Source of the DNA: MWDT01 sp035506315
GTDB lineage: Bacteria > Verrucomicrobiota > Verrucomicrobiia > Opitutales > Opitutaceae
Direction of reading: 5' to 3'
NCBI GenBank assembly: GCA_035506315.1
Contig: DATJPQ010000033.1
Location: 1-21,432, forward strand
DNA: 21,432 nucleotides
A model generated the notes under the pieces. The model made no database searches and was not told where the DNA came from. It was given only the letters and a program-made list of their open reading frames with translations. Positions within the stretch are counted from its first letter, which is position 1. Each line of letters starts with the position of its first letter. The position numbers were made by a program, and so were the translations under genes. This document shows positions 1 to 6,568 of the stretch, one piece after another.

Positions 1-2129
1 TCCAGCGCCTCGGGGATCATCACCTGCGCCAGCGCCTCGGCGGCGCGATCTTTCGCGAGGCGGGAGCCGGAGAGGCTGGCGTCGAGCTTGGCGCGCAGGC
101 GGACGAACGGCTCCAGCGCCGCGGCCACGGCGCCGGAGGCGTCGGCCTGGCCGCAGGTGCAGTTTTCGTCGGGGCAGGCGGGCAGTTCGTTGTAGCCGTA
201 AACGAGCTCGGCGCAGAGGCGGGCGGATTCGCCCGCGGCGCTGGCCGCCTGCACCGCGCACAGGTCGCTGAAGAAATTGACGTAGCCGGCGAGTCCTTCG
301 GCGACAGTGGCGCTGGCCGCGCCTTTCGTCTCGAGTTCGAGCACGTCGAGGATCTGGTAGCGTGCGGCGAGCAGCCAGCACAGGGCGTCGGCCAGGGGGA
401 AGTTCACGCCCTGGCGGTTGCTCGAGTAGAGCTTGGCGCCGAGCGCATCGGTGTTCTTTTGCAGATGCTCGAGCGTCCAGAGCCAGAGCTCCATCGCGGT
501 CGCCAGCGTGCAGGCGCCGATGCCGGGGTGGGTCGCGCCAATGCCGCGCAGTTCGCGGGCCCAGCTGCGGAAGGAGGCGAGGAAGACCTCGTTGGTCATC
601 GTCACCGAAAGTTGGCGACGCTGCACGGCCTCGGGGCCCTCGTAGGTGGCCTCGAGCTGGGCGTCCATCCATTTGTGCCCGAGGAATCCGGGGCAGTCCT
701 CGGTGATGCCGTAGCCGCCGACGAGGCTGACGGCATCGCGCATGACGTTGGCGCCGTGGCCGGTGTTCCAGAGCTTGGTGGCGGGGCAGAGGACGTTGGC
801 CTGCGAGTCGAGGATGAGATACTGCACGAGCGCGTCGGCCTGGAGCGTTTCATAGCGGACAGCGTCACGCTCGGCGGCGGGCTTCGCGGTGAGTTCGATG
901 AACTCCAGCGCCTGCTTGGCGATGGCGCGGAAGGCCTTCATTTGCGCCATGCCGGGAGCGATGCCCTGCTCGGCGAATTTCTGGTCTTTTTTCTTTTCGA
1001 TCGGGTCGAGCTCGTCGAAGAGCCGGGCGGCGGCGAATCCGAGGGACGCGGCGGCTTCGCCGGTCGCCCAGATGTCCGCGAGGCGTTGCAGGCAGTCTTC
1101 CTTTTGCTGCAGGCCCTGGTCGAAGCGCGGCGTACCGGGATTGACGCTCGCGGCGCCGCGGAAACGGCTGCGGTGATAGCGGATGACCGGCTCGACGGCC
1201 GAGAGAAGTTTGGCGGCGGTCATCAGACCCACGCCAACGCGGGTGCGGCGGAAGACGGCTTCGATGATTTCACCGTGGCTGTACTTTGGGATGATCACGC
1301 CGTCCTTCACCGTATAGCCGCCGATGATGCGGCTGGCGGGAACTCGGAGGCTGAAGACGGGATCGTTGGTCGAGGAGAGCTGATGGACCATCTTGCGCGT
1401 CGGCACACCGCGGTCGAAAACGCCGGGATCGGCTTCCTCGAGGATCACGATGCAGCTGCCCTTGATGCGCGGATCGGCGCTGTCGACGGCGGCGGTCGTG
1501 AAGTTGGCGAAGCCCATGTTAGTGATGAAACGGGCGCGCTTTTCCACCTGCAGGACCGGCTCCTGACCGTCCGCCCATTCGGCAATGGTGACCTTACCGC
1601 TGAGCAGGCCGGTCTCGACGCCGACGTAGGGCAGCGGTTCGGTCAGACTGAACGCGCCACGCCAGACCGGCTTTTGCTCGCCGGCGGGTGGCGGCACGCA
1701 GCGGCTCATGTAAGCGTCGCGTTGCTCGGGGGTGCCGCGTTCGTGGATGGGCGAGAGCGCGAGATTGCCGGCGAGGCTGCACGTGGCGGCCCCGGCATCG
1801 ACCCAGGACAACTCCATCGCGACGAGCGAAAGCGCGAGGTTCTTCGGCCCTTCGATGAAACCACCCTGGTGCGGGTCCATGAAGCAGGTGGTGATGCCGG
1901 CCTCGTCAAAGGCTTTCAACATTTGCGCTTTTTCCGGCGTCCACTCGTGGGTGTTGCGCGCCCCGTCGGCGACCAGATGCGCCACGATGCCGCGGGCCAC
2001 GGAGCGCGCCGACTGGATAAGCATCTGCAGATCGTAGCGGTCCTGGAAACGCCACATGATCTGGCGCACGTCGTCGCCGGGCAGTGTCTTGAGGGTTTCG
2101 CGTGGTTGGGTGTTGGCGGGTGAGACCAT
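1..2129 (-). CDS. acyl-CoA dehydrogenase family protein (3' end outside window)
   Basis: The frame stays open on the minus strand from the ATG at 2129 to the left edge, so at least 709 residues are coded and the C-terminus is missing. The protein reads as a flavin-dependent acyl-CoA dehydrogenase, which oxidises acyl-CoA to enoyl-CoA and passes electrons to ETF. Near residues 165-185 is a flavin-contacting strand of the AFSLTEP type. Around residue 497 is the family signature VGGYGITEDCPGF...ATYEGPEAVQ, where the Glu of YEGP corresponds to the catalytic-base position of many ACADs. It is much longer than the usual ~380-residue enzymes and has a C-terminal extension, as FadE-like and DUF-extended members do. 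The extension contains a cysteine cluster, CPDENCTC (about residues 647-654). No Shine-Dalgarno is visible before the ATG. The substrate cannot be inferred. The long open frame on the opposite strand (459-2123) is a high-GC shadow. Confidence 0.9.
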   Translation of the reverse strand, partial: MVSPANTQPRETLKTLPGDDVRQIMWRFQDRYDLQMLIQSARSVARGIVAHLVADGARNTHEWTPEKAQMLKAFDEAGITTCFMDPHQGGFIEGPKNLALSLVAMELSWVDAGAATCSLAGNLALSPIHERGTPEQRDAYMSRCVPPPAGEQKPVWRGAFSLTEPLPYVGVETGLLSGKVTIAEWADGQEPVLQVEKRARFITNMGFANFTTAAVDSADPRIKGSCIVILEEADPGVFDRGVPTRKMVHQLSSTNDPVFSLRVPASRIIGGYTVKDGVIIPKYSHGEIIEAVFRRTRVGVGLMTAAKLLSAVEPVIRYHRSRFRGAASVNPGTPRFDQGLQQKEDCLQRLADIWATGEAAASLGFAAARLFDELDPIEKKKDQKFAEQGIAPGMAQMKAFRAIAKQALEFIELTAKPAAERDAVRYETLQADALVQYLILDSQANVLCPATKLWNTGHGANVMRDAVSLVGGYGITEDCPGFLGHKWMDAQLEATYEGPEAVQRRQLSVTMTNEVFLASFRSWARELRGIGATHPGIGACTLATAMELWLWTLEHLQKNTDALGAKLYSSNRQGVNFPLADALCWLLAARYQILDVLELETKGAASATVAEGLAGYVNFFSDLCAVQAASAAGESARLCAELVYGYNELPACPDENCTCGQADASGAVAAALEPFVRLRAKLDASLSGSRLAKDRAAEALAQVMIPEAL

Positions 2130-2394
2130 GGTGAGGTTTTTAAGACTAAACAGGAAGGAAGGGAGAACTTGAGAACGAGGACGGCCCGCAGGGAAACGGG
2201 TGGGCGAAAACCCTGCGCATCGCGGAGACTTTGGGCATCATACCGGACCGGGGCGATCAATCTTATTCGCAAAGGGGCAACTCAATCTACTCTTGGTGCT
2301 CGCGGCGCAGTTGAGCCGGCTGATATTTGCCCCCGGTTCTGGCTGGTGAACGGGTTTGCCGCATGATCGCGGAGACTTGTGCGCTCGGAAAACC

Positions 2395-2442
2395 ACCGCA
2401 CTGGTTCCGACGCGGGAAACGCTCGGCCAAACACCAGCGGCT
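2395..2442 (-). repeat. 48-bp dispersed repeat, copy 1
   Basis: It aligns without gaps to 17545-17592. The core 38 bp (2405-2442 versus 17555-17592) match at 32 positions. Read on the minus strand, the shared blocks are AGCCGCxGGTGTxTGGCC, GCGTxTCCCGCG and CGGAA. The CCGCG/TGCGG ends can still form a short hairpin using G-U pairs. It sits between two minus-strand genes in the same orientation as the second copy. Confidence 0.7.
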
Positions 2443-2560
2443 GCAGTTCTATTGAACCGCTCTAAACCCAAATCGAAGCGAAACTCAGTCGACACTGATC
2501 ACCCGTAGTTTCAAACCCGGATATATCTATCTTATGATTATGTAATCTATTGAACTACAA

Positions 2561-2594
2561 TGACAAATATTAGTTTGTCACGTAATACGTTACG
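2561..2594. repeat. two abutting perfect palindromes in AT-rich DNA
   Basis: TGACAAA (2561-2567) and TTTGTCA (2574-2580) form a perfect 7-bp inverted repeat with a 6-nt spacer. CGTAA (2581-2585) and TTACG (2590-2594) follow immediately as a 5-bp inverted repeat. They could be an operator upstream of the acyl-CoA dehydrogenase or a 3' stem of the gene ending at 2684. No T-run follows on the minus strand, so a simple intrinsic terminator is unlikely. Confidence 0.5.
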
Positions 2595-2683
2595 AGTTTG
2601 TGAGCTCGTCGCAGGCTACGCCTTGGCGCGGATTCCTTCCGGGAGCAGAAGTCGTGATTGACGACTGCGACGTGGTGCGAGCC

Positions 2684-3190
2684 TCACCGCCAGTAGCCCC
2701 GAATATAGACGTAGCCGCCGCGGTCGCGCTCCCAGTGCGGTTGAACAAAGTGATGGCGATGTGGCGGTGGTACCGTCCAGTAACCGGCCACCCACACGTA
2801 ACCCCGGCCTTCGTAAGCCCAATAACCGGGAATCCAAACCGCTGCCGGGGAAGGTTGAACAACGATCACCTCTGATTGCGGCTGCGGCGGGGGCGGAACT
2901 TCCTGCACGACGACATTGGTCGCGGCCTCGGTCCGCGAGCCGTAAATTGTGCCGCGTTGTTGATCGATGCTGTTGCCGATCGTGCCGCCCGCCACTGCTC
3001 CGACTGCACCGCCGATCGCGGCACCCTCTAGCGTGCGGTGGCCGCTGTTGTTGCCGATGATGGCGCCAGCCAGGGCACCGATGGCCCCGCCAGCGACGGC
3101 GCCTTGTTGAGTATTGGGGCCGGTGCCAACACAGCCGGCGTTAAACGCAGCGAGAATGGATGCGAAAATGAGCGTGGAGGGAATTTTCAT
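2684..3190 (-). CDS. glycine-zipper envelope protein with YxWxxGYW repeats, possible lipoprotein
   Basis: 168 residues. The N-terminus (MKIPSTLIFASILAAFNAGC) is a short signal sequence ending in Cys20. The lipobox is imperfect because -3 is Asn rather than Leu/Val, so lipidation is likely but not certain. Residues about 29-77 are a glycine zipper (repeated AxGGAIGA/GAVAGG spacing) of the type found in outer-membrane-associated Gly-zipper proteins. A proline/glutamine-rich linker follows, then three aromatic repeats (VWIPGYW, YVWVAGYW, YVYIRGYW) of the YXWxxGxW kind. It is probably an envelope protein of unknown function. Its ATG overlaps the mutY stop as TGATG, so translation is likely coupled to mutY. 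No biochemical link to base-excision repair is apparent. Confidence 0.8.
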   Translation of the reverse strand: MKIPSTLIFASILAAFNAGCVGTGPNTQQGAVAGGAIGALAGAIIGNNSGHRTLEGAAIGGAVGAVAGGTIGNSIDQQRGTIYGSRTEAATNVVVQEVPPPPQPQSEVIVVQPSPAAVWIPGYWAYEGRGYVWVAGYWTVPPPHRHHFVQPHWERDRGGYVYIRGYWR

Positions 3191-4263
3191 CAGGCCTTTG
3201 GTCCGTTTTTACCAGGTTTAGGTTCCATGGCGAGGAGAAGTTCCGTAACCCAGCGGCGATGCGGGCCGGAGAGGGCGAGAGAATCAAGCCCGGCCACGGG
3301 CACCCAGCTCAGGCCGGCGGCGAGCTTTCCCCGTGGCGCGAGCACGGCGTAAATGGATTCGGTGATCTGGTAGTGCGTGATACCTCGCTTTTTGCTTAGC
3401 AACAACGCGCCACGTGCGGCCACGGCCTCAGCCAGTCCGATATGCCCGGCCGTCGGCAATTCGTAGAGTCGGGCGAGGCGACGTGCACCATCGGCCGTGC
3501 GATGCAGGAGCAACCGCCCCTTCCGCAGACACCAAACGCGGGTAATAGCACGTTGCTCGATCTGTTTCGGGGCCAATCGTGGATACCGCTCAGGATTGCC
3601 CGCATGACGGGCGGCACAGAACCAGGAAACGGGGCAGACAGTGCAGCGCGGTGTTGGGCGGACGCAGATCGTGGCACCCAGCTCCATCATCGCCTGGTTG
3701 TGATCGCCGGGCGCGGTACGGTTGAGCAACGTATCCGCCAGTGGCGCGAAGGCTTTCGCCGCCGTAGCCGAGTCGCGGAATTCGGTGCCATCGGCCATGA
3801 GGCGCGCGAGGATGCGCACGACGTTGCCGTCGACGACGGCCGCCGGCGCACCGAAAGCGATGCTTGTGATCGCCGCCGCAGTGTAGGGCCCCACACCCGG
3901 CAGTTCGCGCCACTCGGCGGGTGTTTGGGGCGGCACGCGAAGCGCCGCCAGTATTTTCGCCAGCCGGTGGAGATTGCGCGCCCGGGAGTAATAACCGAGA
4001 CCTTCCCAGAGCTTGAGCACGCGGTCCTCCGGGGCGGTGGCCAGCGCGGCGAAGTCGGGCAATGCCTCCAGCCAGCGTGCAAAGTAGGGGAGCACCGTCT
4101 TCACCTGTGTCTGCTGGAGCATGAACTCGCTCACGATGGTCTTGTAGAGCGAAGGCGACTCGCGCCACGGCAGCGGCCGGCGGTTCGCGCGATACCACGC
4201 CAGCAGCGCACGCTGAAAATCGGCGCGGGTGGACGGCAAACCCTGGAATTCGATCTTGGCCAC
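3190..4263 (-). CDS. mutY: A/G-specific adenine DNA glycosylase MutY
   Basis: 357 residues from the GTG at 4263. MutY removes adenine mispaired with 8-oxoguanine or guanine in base-excision repair. Visible landmarks: SEFMLQQTQV with the catalytic Glu46, the helix-hairpin-helix LPGVGPYTAAAI (121-132), the catalytic Asp145 in VVDGNVV, and the [4Fe-4S] ligands C199-x6-C206-x2-C209-x5-C215. A C-terminal Nudix-like oxoG-recognition domain follows, with GITHYQI in the place of the FSH loop. The start is uncertain: no ATG lies before the core, GTG 4263 gives a natural N-terminus, and a TTG a few codons later is possible. The frame stays open far upstream to 6432, but only as antisense of rnhC/rnhB. 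The GTG lies inside the left arm of the 4258-4343 palindrome. The stop overlaps the next ATG (TGATG). Confidence 0.93.
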   Translation of the reverse strand: MAKIEFQGLPSTRADFQRALLAWYRANRRPLPWRESPSLYKTIVSEFMLQQTQVKTVLPYFARWLEALPDFAALATAPEDRVLKLWEGLGYYSRARNLHRLAKILAALRVPPQTPAEWRELPGVGPYTAAAITSIAFGAPAAVVDGNVVRILARLMADGTEFRDSATAAKAFAPLADTLLNRTAPGDHNQAMMELGATICVRPTPRCTVCPVSWFCAARHAGNPERYPRLAPKQIEQRAITRVWCLRKGRLLLHRTADGARRLARLYELPTAGHIGLAEAVAARGALLLSKKRGITHYQITESIYAVLAPRGKLAAGLSWVPVAGLDSLALSGPHRRWVTELLLAMEPKPGKNGPKA

Positions 4264-4343
4264 GGGAAACACGAAAACGCACAAAACCACCGAAAATAAA
4301 AGTCTGCTGTTATTTTCGTGGGTTTTCGTGCTTTCTTGTGGCC
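4258..4343. repeat. 86-bp imperfect palindrome between mutY and rnhC
   Basis: The arms start with GGCCAC at 4258 and end with GTGGCC at 4343. Both carry the blocks CACGAAAAC and CGAAAATAA, separated by a short centre near 4300-4310. The left arm has an extra 8-10 nt. It lies between divergent genes, contains the presumed mutY GTG and ends 10 bp before the rnhC ATG, so promoters of both genes must lie in or very near it. CACGAAA-type palindromes like this are, from memory, common as dispersed intergenic elements in Verrucomicrobia. I have not verified that here. Confidence 0.75.
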
Positions 4344-4353
4344 ATCTAATCCC

Positions 4354-5364
4354 ATGCCCAAGAAGCAGGACCCGGATTCCGACGCTCCGAAGAAAATCAC
4401 CACCTACACCATCAAGCTCGACGACGCCCAGATGGACCAGCTGGGTGCGCTCCTGCATGCGCGCGGCTGGATGCCGTGCGAAGTGCCCTACACGCGTTTC
4501 GCCTTCAAGGGCCCCGACTGCAATGTCGCCGCCTACACCAGCGGCAAGGTTGTCGTCGCCGGCAAAGGCACCGAAGAGTTCGTCACGATGACGCTCGAGT
4601 CTGAGATCACGCAGGCGCCCAAGCTCGGCTACGACGAGGTGCTGCATCCCGACTGGTTCGAGCCGCACGCGGGCCTGGACGAGAGCGGCAAGGGCGATTT
4701 CTTCGGTCCGGTGATCGCCGCCACGGTGATCGCCGACAAGCCGGCCATCGAATCGTGGATCAAGGCCGGCGTGCGTGATTCCAAGAAAATCGTCGATTCG
4801 CAGATCATGAAGCTCGACCAGCTCATCCGCGGAACGATGGGCGCCACGGCGAAAACCTGCTTCTGCGGCATGCCGAAGTACAACGAGCTGATGGGCCGGC
4901 CCGGCGCCAACCTCAACCGCCTCCTCGCCTGGCAGCACGCCACGGCCTGCGCGCAGGCGCTGACGGAGCATTGGGTGCCGCGCGGCTTGCTCGACCAATT
5001 CAGCGCGCAGCCGCTCACCCAGCGCGAGCTCGCGAAGAAAGGCGTGAAGAATTTCGAACTCAAGATGCGCACCAGGGCCGAGGAAGATCCGGTGGTCGCG
5101 GCCGCCTCGATCGTGGCCCGCGCCGAATACGTGCGGCAGATGCACGAGCTTTCGCGTCGCTTCGGCGGCAAACTCCAGAAAGGCGCGGGCGCGCTGGTGA
5201 AAAAGCAGGCCGCGGAAATCGTCGAGAAATTCGGCGCGCGTGCCCTCGGGGGCTTCGCCAAGCTGCATTTCCGCACGGCCTACGAGGTTGTCTCCGCCGC
5301 CGGCAAACTCCACGAACTGCCCCTGCCGGAGCCGAAGGCCCGCACCGAGTGGGGCGGGGCCTGA
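4354..5364 (+). CDS. rnhC: ribonuclease HIII
   Basis: 336 residues from the ATG at 4354; an upstream in-frame ATG at 4318 lies in the palindrome and is disfavoured. RNase HIII cuts the RNA strand of RNA-DNA hybrids. The N-terminal ~90 residues (KITTYTIKLDDAQMDQLGAL...) match the TBP-like substrate-binding domain that separates HIII from HII. The catalytic part starts with LDESGKGDFFGPVIAA (108 onward; Asp109/Glu110), the HIII form of the metal-binding DExGxG motif. VRDSKKI and EEDPVVAAASIVARAEYV follow, supplying further conserved acidic and lysine positions. The stop is 3 nt from the rnhB ATG, so the two form an operon. No Shine-Dalgarno is evident. Confidence 0.94.
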   Translation: MPKKQDPDSDAPKKITTYTIKLDDAQMDQLGALLHARGWMPCEVPYTRFAFKGPDCNVAAYTSGKVVVAGKGTEEFVTMTLESEITQAPKLGYDEVLHPDWFEPHAGLDESGKGDFFGPVIAATVIADKPAIESWIKAGVRDSKKIVDSQIMKLDQLIRGTMGATAKTCFCGMPKYNELMGRPGANLNRLLAWQHATACAQALTEHWVPRGLLDQFSAQPLTQRELAKKGVKNFELKMRTRAEEDPVVAAASIVARAEYVRQMHELSRRFGGKLQKGAGALVKKQAAEIVEKFGARALGGFAKLHFRTAYEVVSAAGKLHELPLPEPKARTEWGGA

Positions 5365-5367
5365 CCG

Positions 5368-6129
5368 ATGCCCGTCCGCCGCCAACTCCGCGGCTTCGAT
5401 CTGAAGCAGGTCTACGGCTTCGACTGCCTCATCGGCGTCGATGAGGCCGGTCGGGGCGCGCTGGCCGGTCCGGTCGTGGCCGCGGCGGTGCTCGTGAACC
5501 AGCCGTTTCTCGAAGGCCGCTGGGCGGTGACCCGCTCCGGCCGGGTCAACGACTCCAAGCAGCTCACGCCGGCCGAACGCGAGGCGCTGTGGTTTGAGTT
5601 TGAGACGCTCGAAGGGCAGGGCGAGATCCACGCCAACTACGGCAGTGCCTCCGTCGAGGAGATCGAGACCCACAATATCCTGGGTGCGACCAAGCTCGCC
5701 ATGCGGCGCGCCCTCGAGGGCATCTACCCGCCGGGCGCATTCGCCCGGCAGACGGAGCCGGACCTGTTCGCCAGCGTGGAGGAACGCATGCAATTCCAGC
5801 CGGCGGTGAACGGCCGCATCCTGATCGACGGCCTGCCGCTGAAGCATTTCCCGTATCCGCATACCGGCGTGGTGCGCGGCGACGGCCGCTCGCTGTGCAT
5901 CGCCATGGCTTCGATCATCGCGAAGGTGACGCGCGACCGGCTGATGAACGACCTCGACCGGCAGTTTCCCGGCTACGGCTTTGCGCAGCACAAGGGCTAT
6001 GGCACCGACGAGCACCGCGAGGCGGTGTTGCGGCTCGGCCGCTGCCCGCAACACCGCGAGATGTTCCTGCGCAAATTGCTCGCGAAACGCGTTGACCCGG
6101 CGCAGATGGACTTTTTGACCGAATCCTAG
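5368..6129 (+). CDS. rnhB: ribonuclease HII
   Basis: 253 residues. RNase HII removes single ribonucleotides and RNA primers from duplex DNA. Motifs: LIGVDEAGRGALAGPVVAAA (Asp25/Glu26), VNDSKQLTPAER, IETHNILGATKLAMRRAL, ILIDG, then SIIAKVTRDRLM and HKGYGTDEH near the C-terminus. It carries an extra loop of about 25-30 residues (YPPGAFARQTEPDLF...) before the ILIDG strand and is somewhat longer than typical ~200-220-residue HII enzymes. It starts 3 nt after rnhC, so the two are probably co-transcribed. The TAG stop at 6127-6129 overlaps the first bases of an 86-bp dispersed element. Confidence 0.95.
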   Translation: MPVRRQLRGFDLKQVYGFDCLIGVDEAGRGALAGPVVAAAVLVNQPFLEGRWAVTRSGRVNDSKQLTPAEREALWFEFETLEGQGEIHANYGSASVEEIETHNILGATKLAMRRALEGIYPPGAFARQTEPDLFASVEERMQFQPAVNGRILIDGLPLKHFPYPHTGVVRGDGRSLCIAMASIIAKVTRDRLMNDLDRQFPGYGFAQHKGYGTDEHREAVLRLGRCPQHREMFLRKLLAKRVDPAQMDFLTES

Positions 6130-6213
6130 GAGCCTGTCGGAGGTGCTGATGAAAACCATATCTTCTTCGGGGAATTTCATTGGGATGGCGGGAATCTGCC
6201 TCGACCGGCTCCT
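6128..6213 (-). repeat. 84-86-bp 'TAGGAG...TTAA' element, copy C
   Basis: The ends are AGGAGCCTGTCGG (6128-6140) and CGACCGGCTCCT (6202-6213, then TAA), an imperfect terminal inverted repeat. Reversed, it begins TTAAGGAGCCGGTCG, like copies A and B (TTAAGGAGTTTGTCGGTCG). The interior has drifted. Its first bases overlap the rnhB stop codon, as copy B overlaps the stop of its neighbouring gene. Confidence 0.65.
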
Positions 6214-6216
6214 TAA

Positions 6217-6275
6217 GCAGCGCTCCGCGCTGCGAAAACCGGATTTCTCCTTCGATTTTCCGCCGCCTCGCGACG
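6217..6275 (+). repeat. 59-bp two-hairpin repeat, copy 1
   Basis: 53 of 59 positions match 16397-16455, and the first 32 are identical. It opens with the perfect hairpin GCAGCGC-TCC-GCGCTGC. In this copy the second stem (CCGCCG...CGACG) is degraded. It adjoins the TTAA end of the 86-bp element, as copy 2 adjoins the TTAA end of its 84-bp element. The size and structure are REP-like. It has no coding potential. Confidence 0.8.
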
Positions 6276-6297
6276 CACTAATCCAGAATACGCAGAT

Positions 6298-6457
6298 TGA
6301 CACAGAGGTCACAGAGGCAAGCAGGAGGGGCACAGAGCGTTGCATCGGAGTAAATGCAATCGCGAGTTTCGCCCGCCAGGTAGACCCAAACTTTCCGGGA
6401 CCAGATCCCAAGGTCTTCCTCTGTGACCTCATGTTTGTGCTCAGTGGCCTCTGTGAC
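6298..6457. repeat. inverted 'GGTCACAGAGG' repeat array
   Basis: The left arm (6298-6318) contains two CACAGAGG units and is followed by another CACAGAG near 6331. The right side carries the complement twice: CCTCTGTGACCTC (6418-6430) pairs perfectly over 13 bp with 6305-6317, and GCCTCTGTGAC (6447-6457) pairs over 11 bp with 6308-6318. It lies between rnhB and the kinase gene. Such CACAGAG palindromes look like non-coding dispersed elements. Confidence 0.7.
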
Positions 6458-6478
6458 GAGATCGGTCAGCGGAACTTA

Positions 6479-6562
6479 AGGAGTTTGTCGGTCGCAGCGG
6501 ATTGCGTGGCGACGGTACCCCGAGCATCTTCCGATCGTTAAGCACAAACCCGACAAACTCCC
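6479..6562 (+). repeat. 84-bp 'TAGGAG...TTAA' element, copy A
   Basis: The terminal inverted repeats are AGGAGTTTGTCGG (6479-6491) and CCGACAAACTCC (6550-6561), preceded by TTA (TTAAGGAG in context). It aligns without gaps to 16461-16544, with 63 of 84 positions identical by my count. It ends 7 bp before the histidine-kinase ATG, so it must form the 5' leader or promoter region of that gene. Confidence 0.8.
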
Positions 6563-6568
6563 CGCCCC

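Larger units (their letters stand above)
2130..2683. other. 554-bp intergenic region: acyl-CoA dehydrogenase leader, a dispersed repeat and an AT-rich palindrome pair
   Basis: No convincing gene is present. The stretch separates the stop of the glycine-zipper gene (2684) from the start of the acyl-CoA dehydrogenase (2129), both on the minus strand, so it should hold the dehydrogenase promoter. A 13-bp direct repeat, ATCGCGGAGACTT, occurs at 2219-2231 and 2366-2378. A 48-bp dispersed repeat lies at 2395-2442, and two adjacent palindromes lie at 2561-2594 inside an AT-rich pocket (about 2520-2600). I could not pick one promoter with confidence. Confidence 0.6.

Noticed and set aside
459..2123. 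A 554-codon plus-strand open frame
   Set aside because: It is the complement of the acyl-CoA dehydrogenase, which has clear family motifs. The plus-strand product is compositionally typical of a high-GC shadow.
2238..2495. An 85-codon minus-strand ORF in the acyl-CoA dehydrogenase leader
   Set aside because: It runs through the dispersed 48-bp repeat. A similar stretch occurs in another gap at 17545-17592 in a non-gene context, so repeat sequence rather than a protein explains it.
3190..6432. A minus-strand open frame of about 1080 codons whose C-terminal third is MutY
   Set aside because: The upstream two thirds are antisense to rnhC and rnhB, are low-complexity in composition (His/Arg/Glu-rich) and match no domain. 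Only the part from 4263 is MutY.
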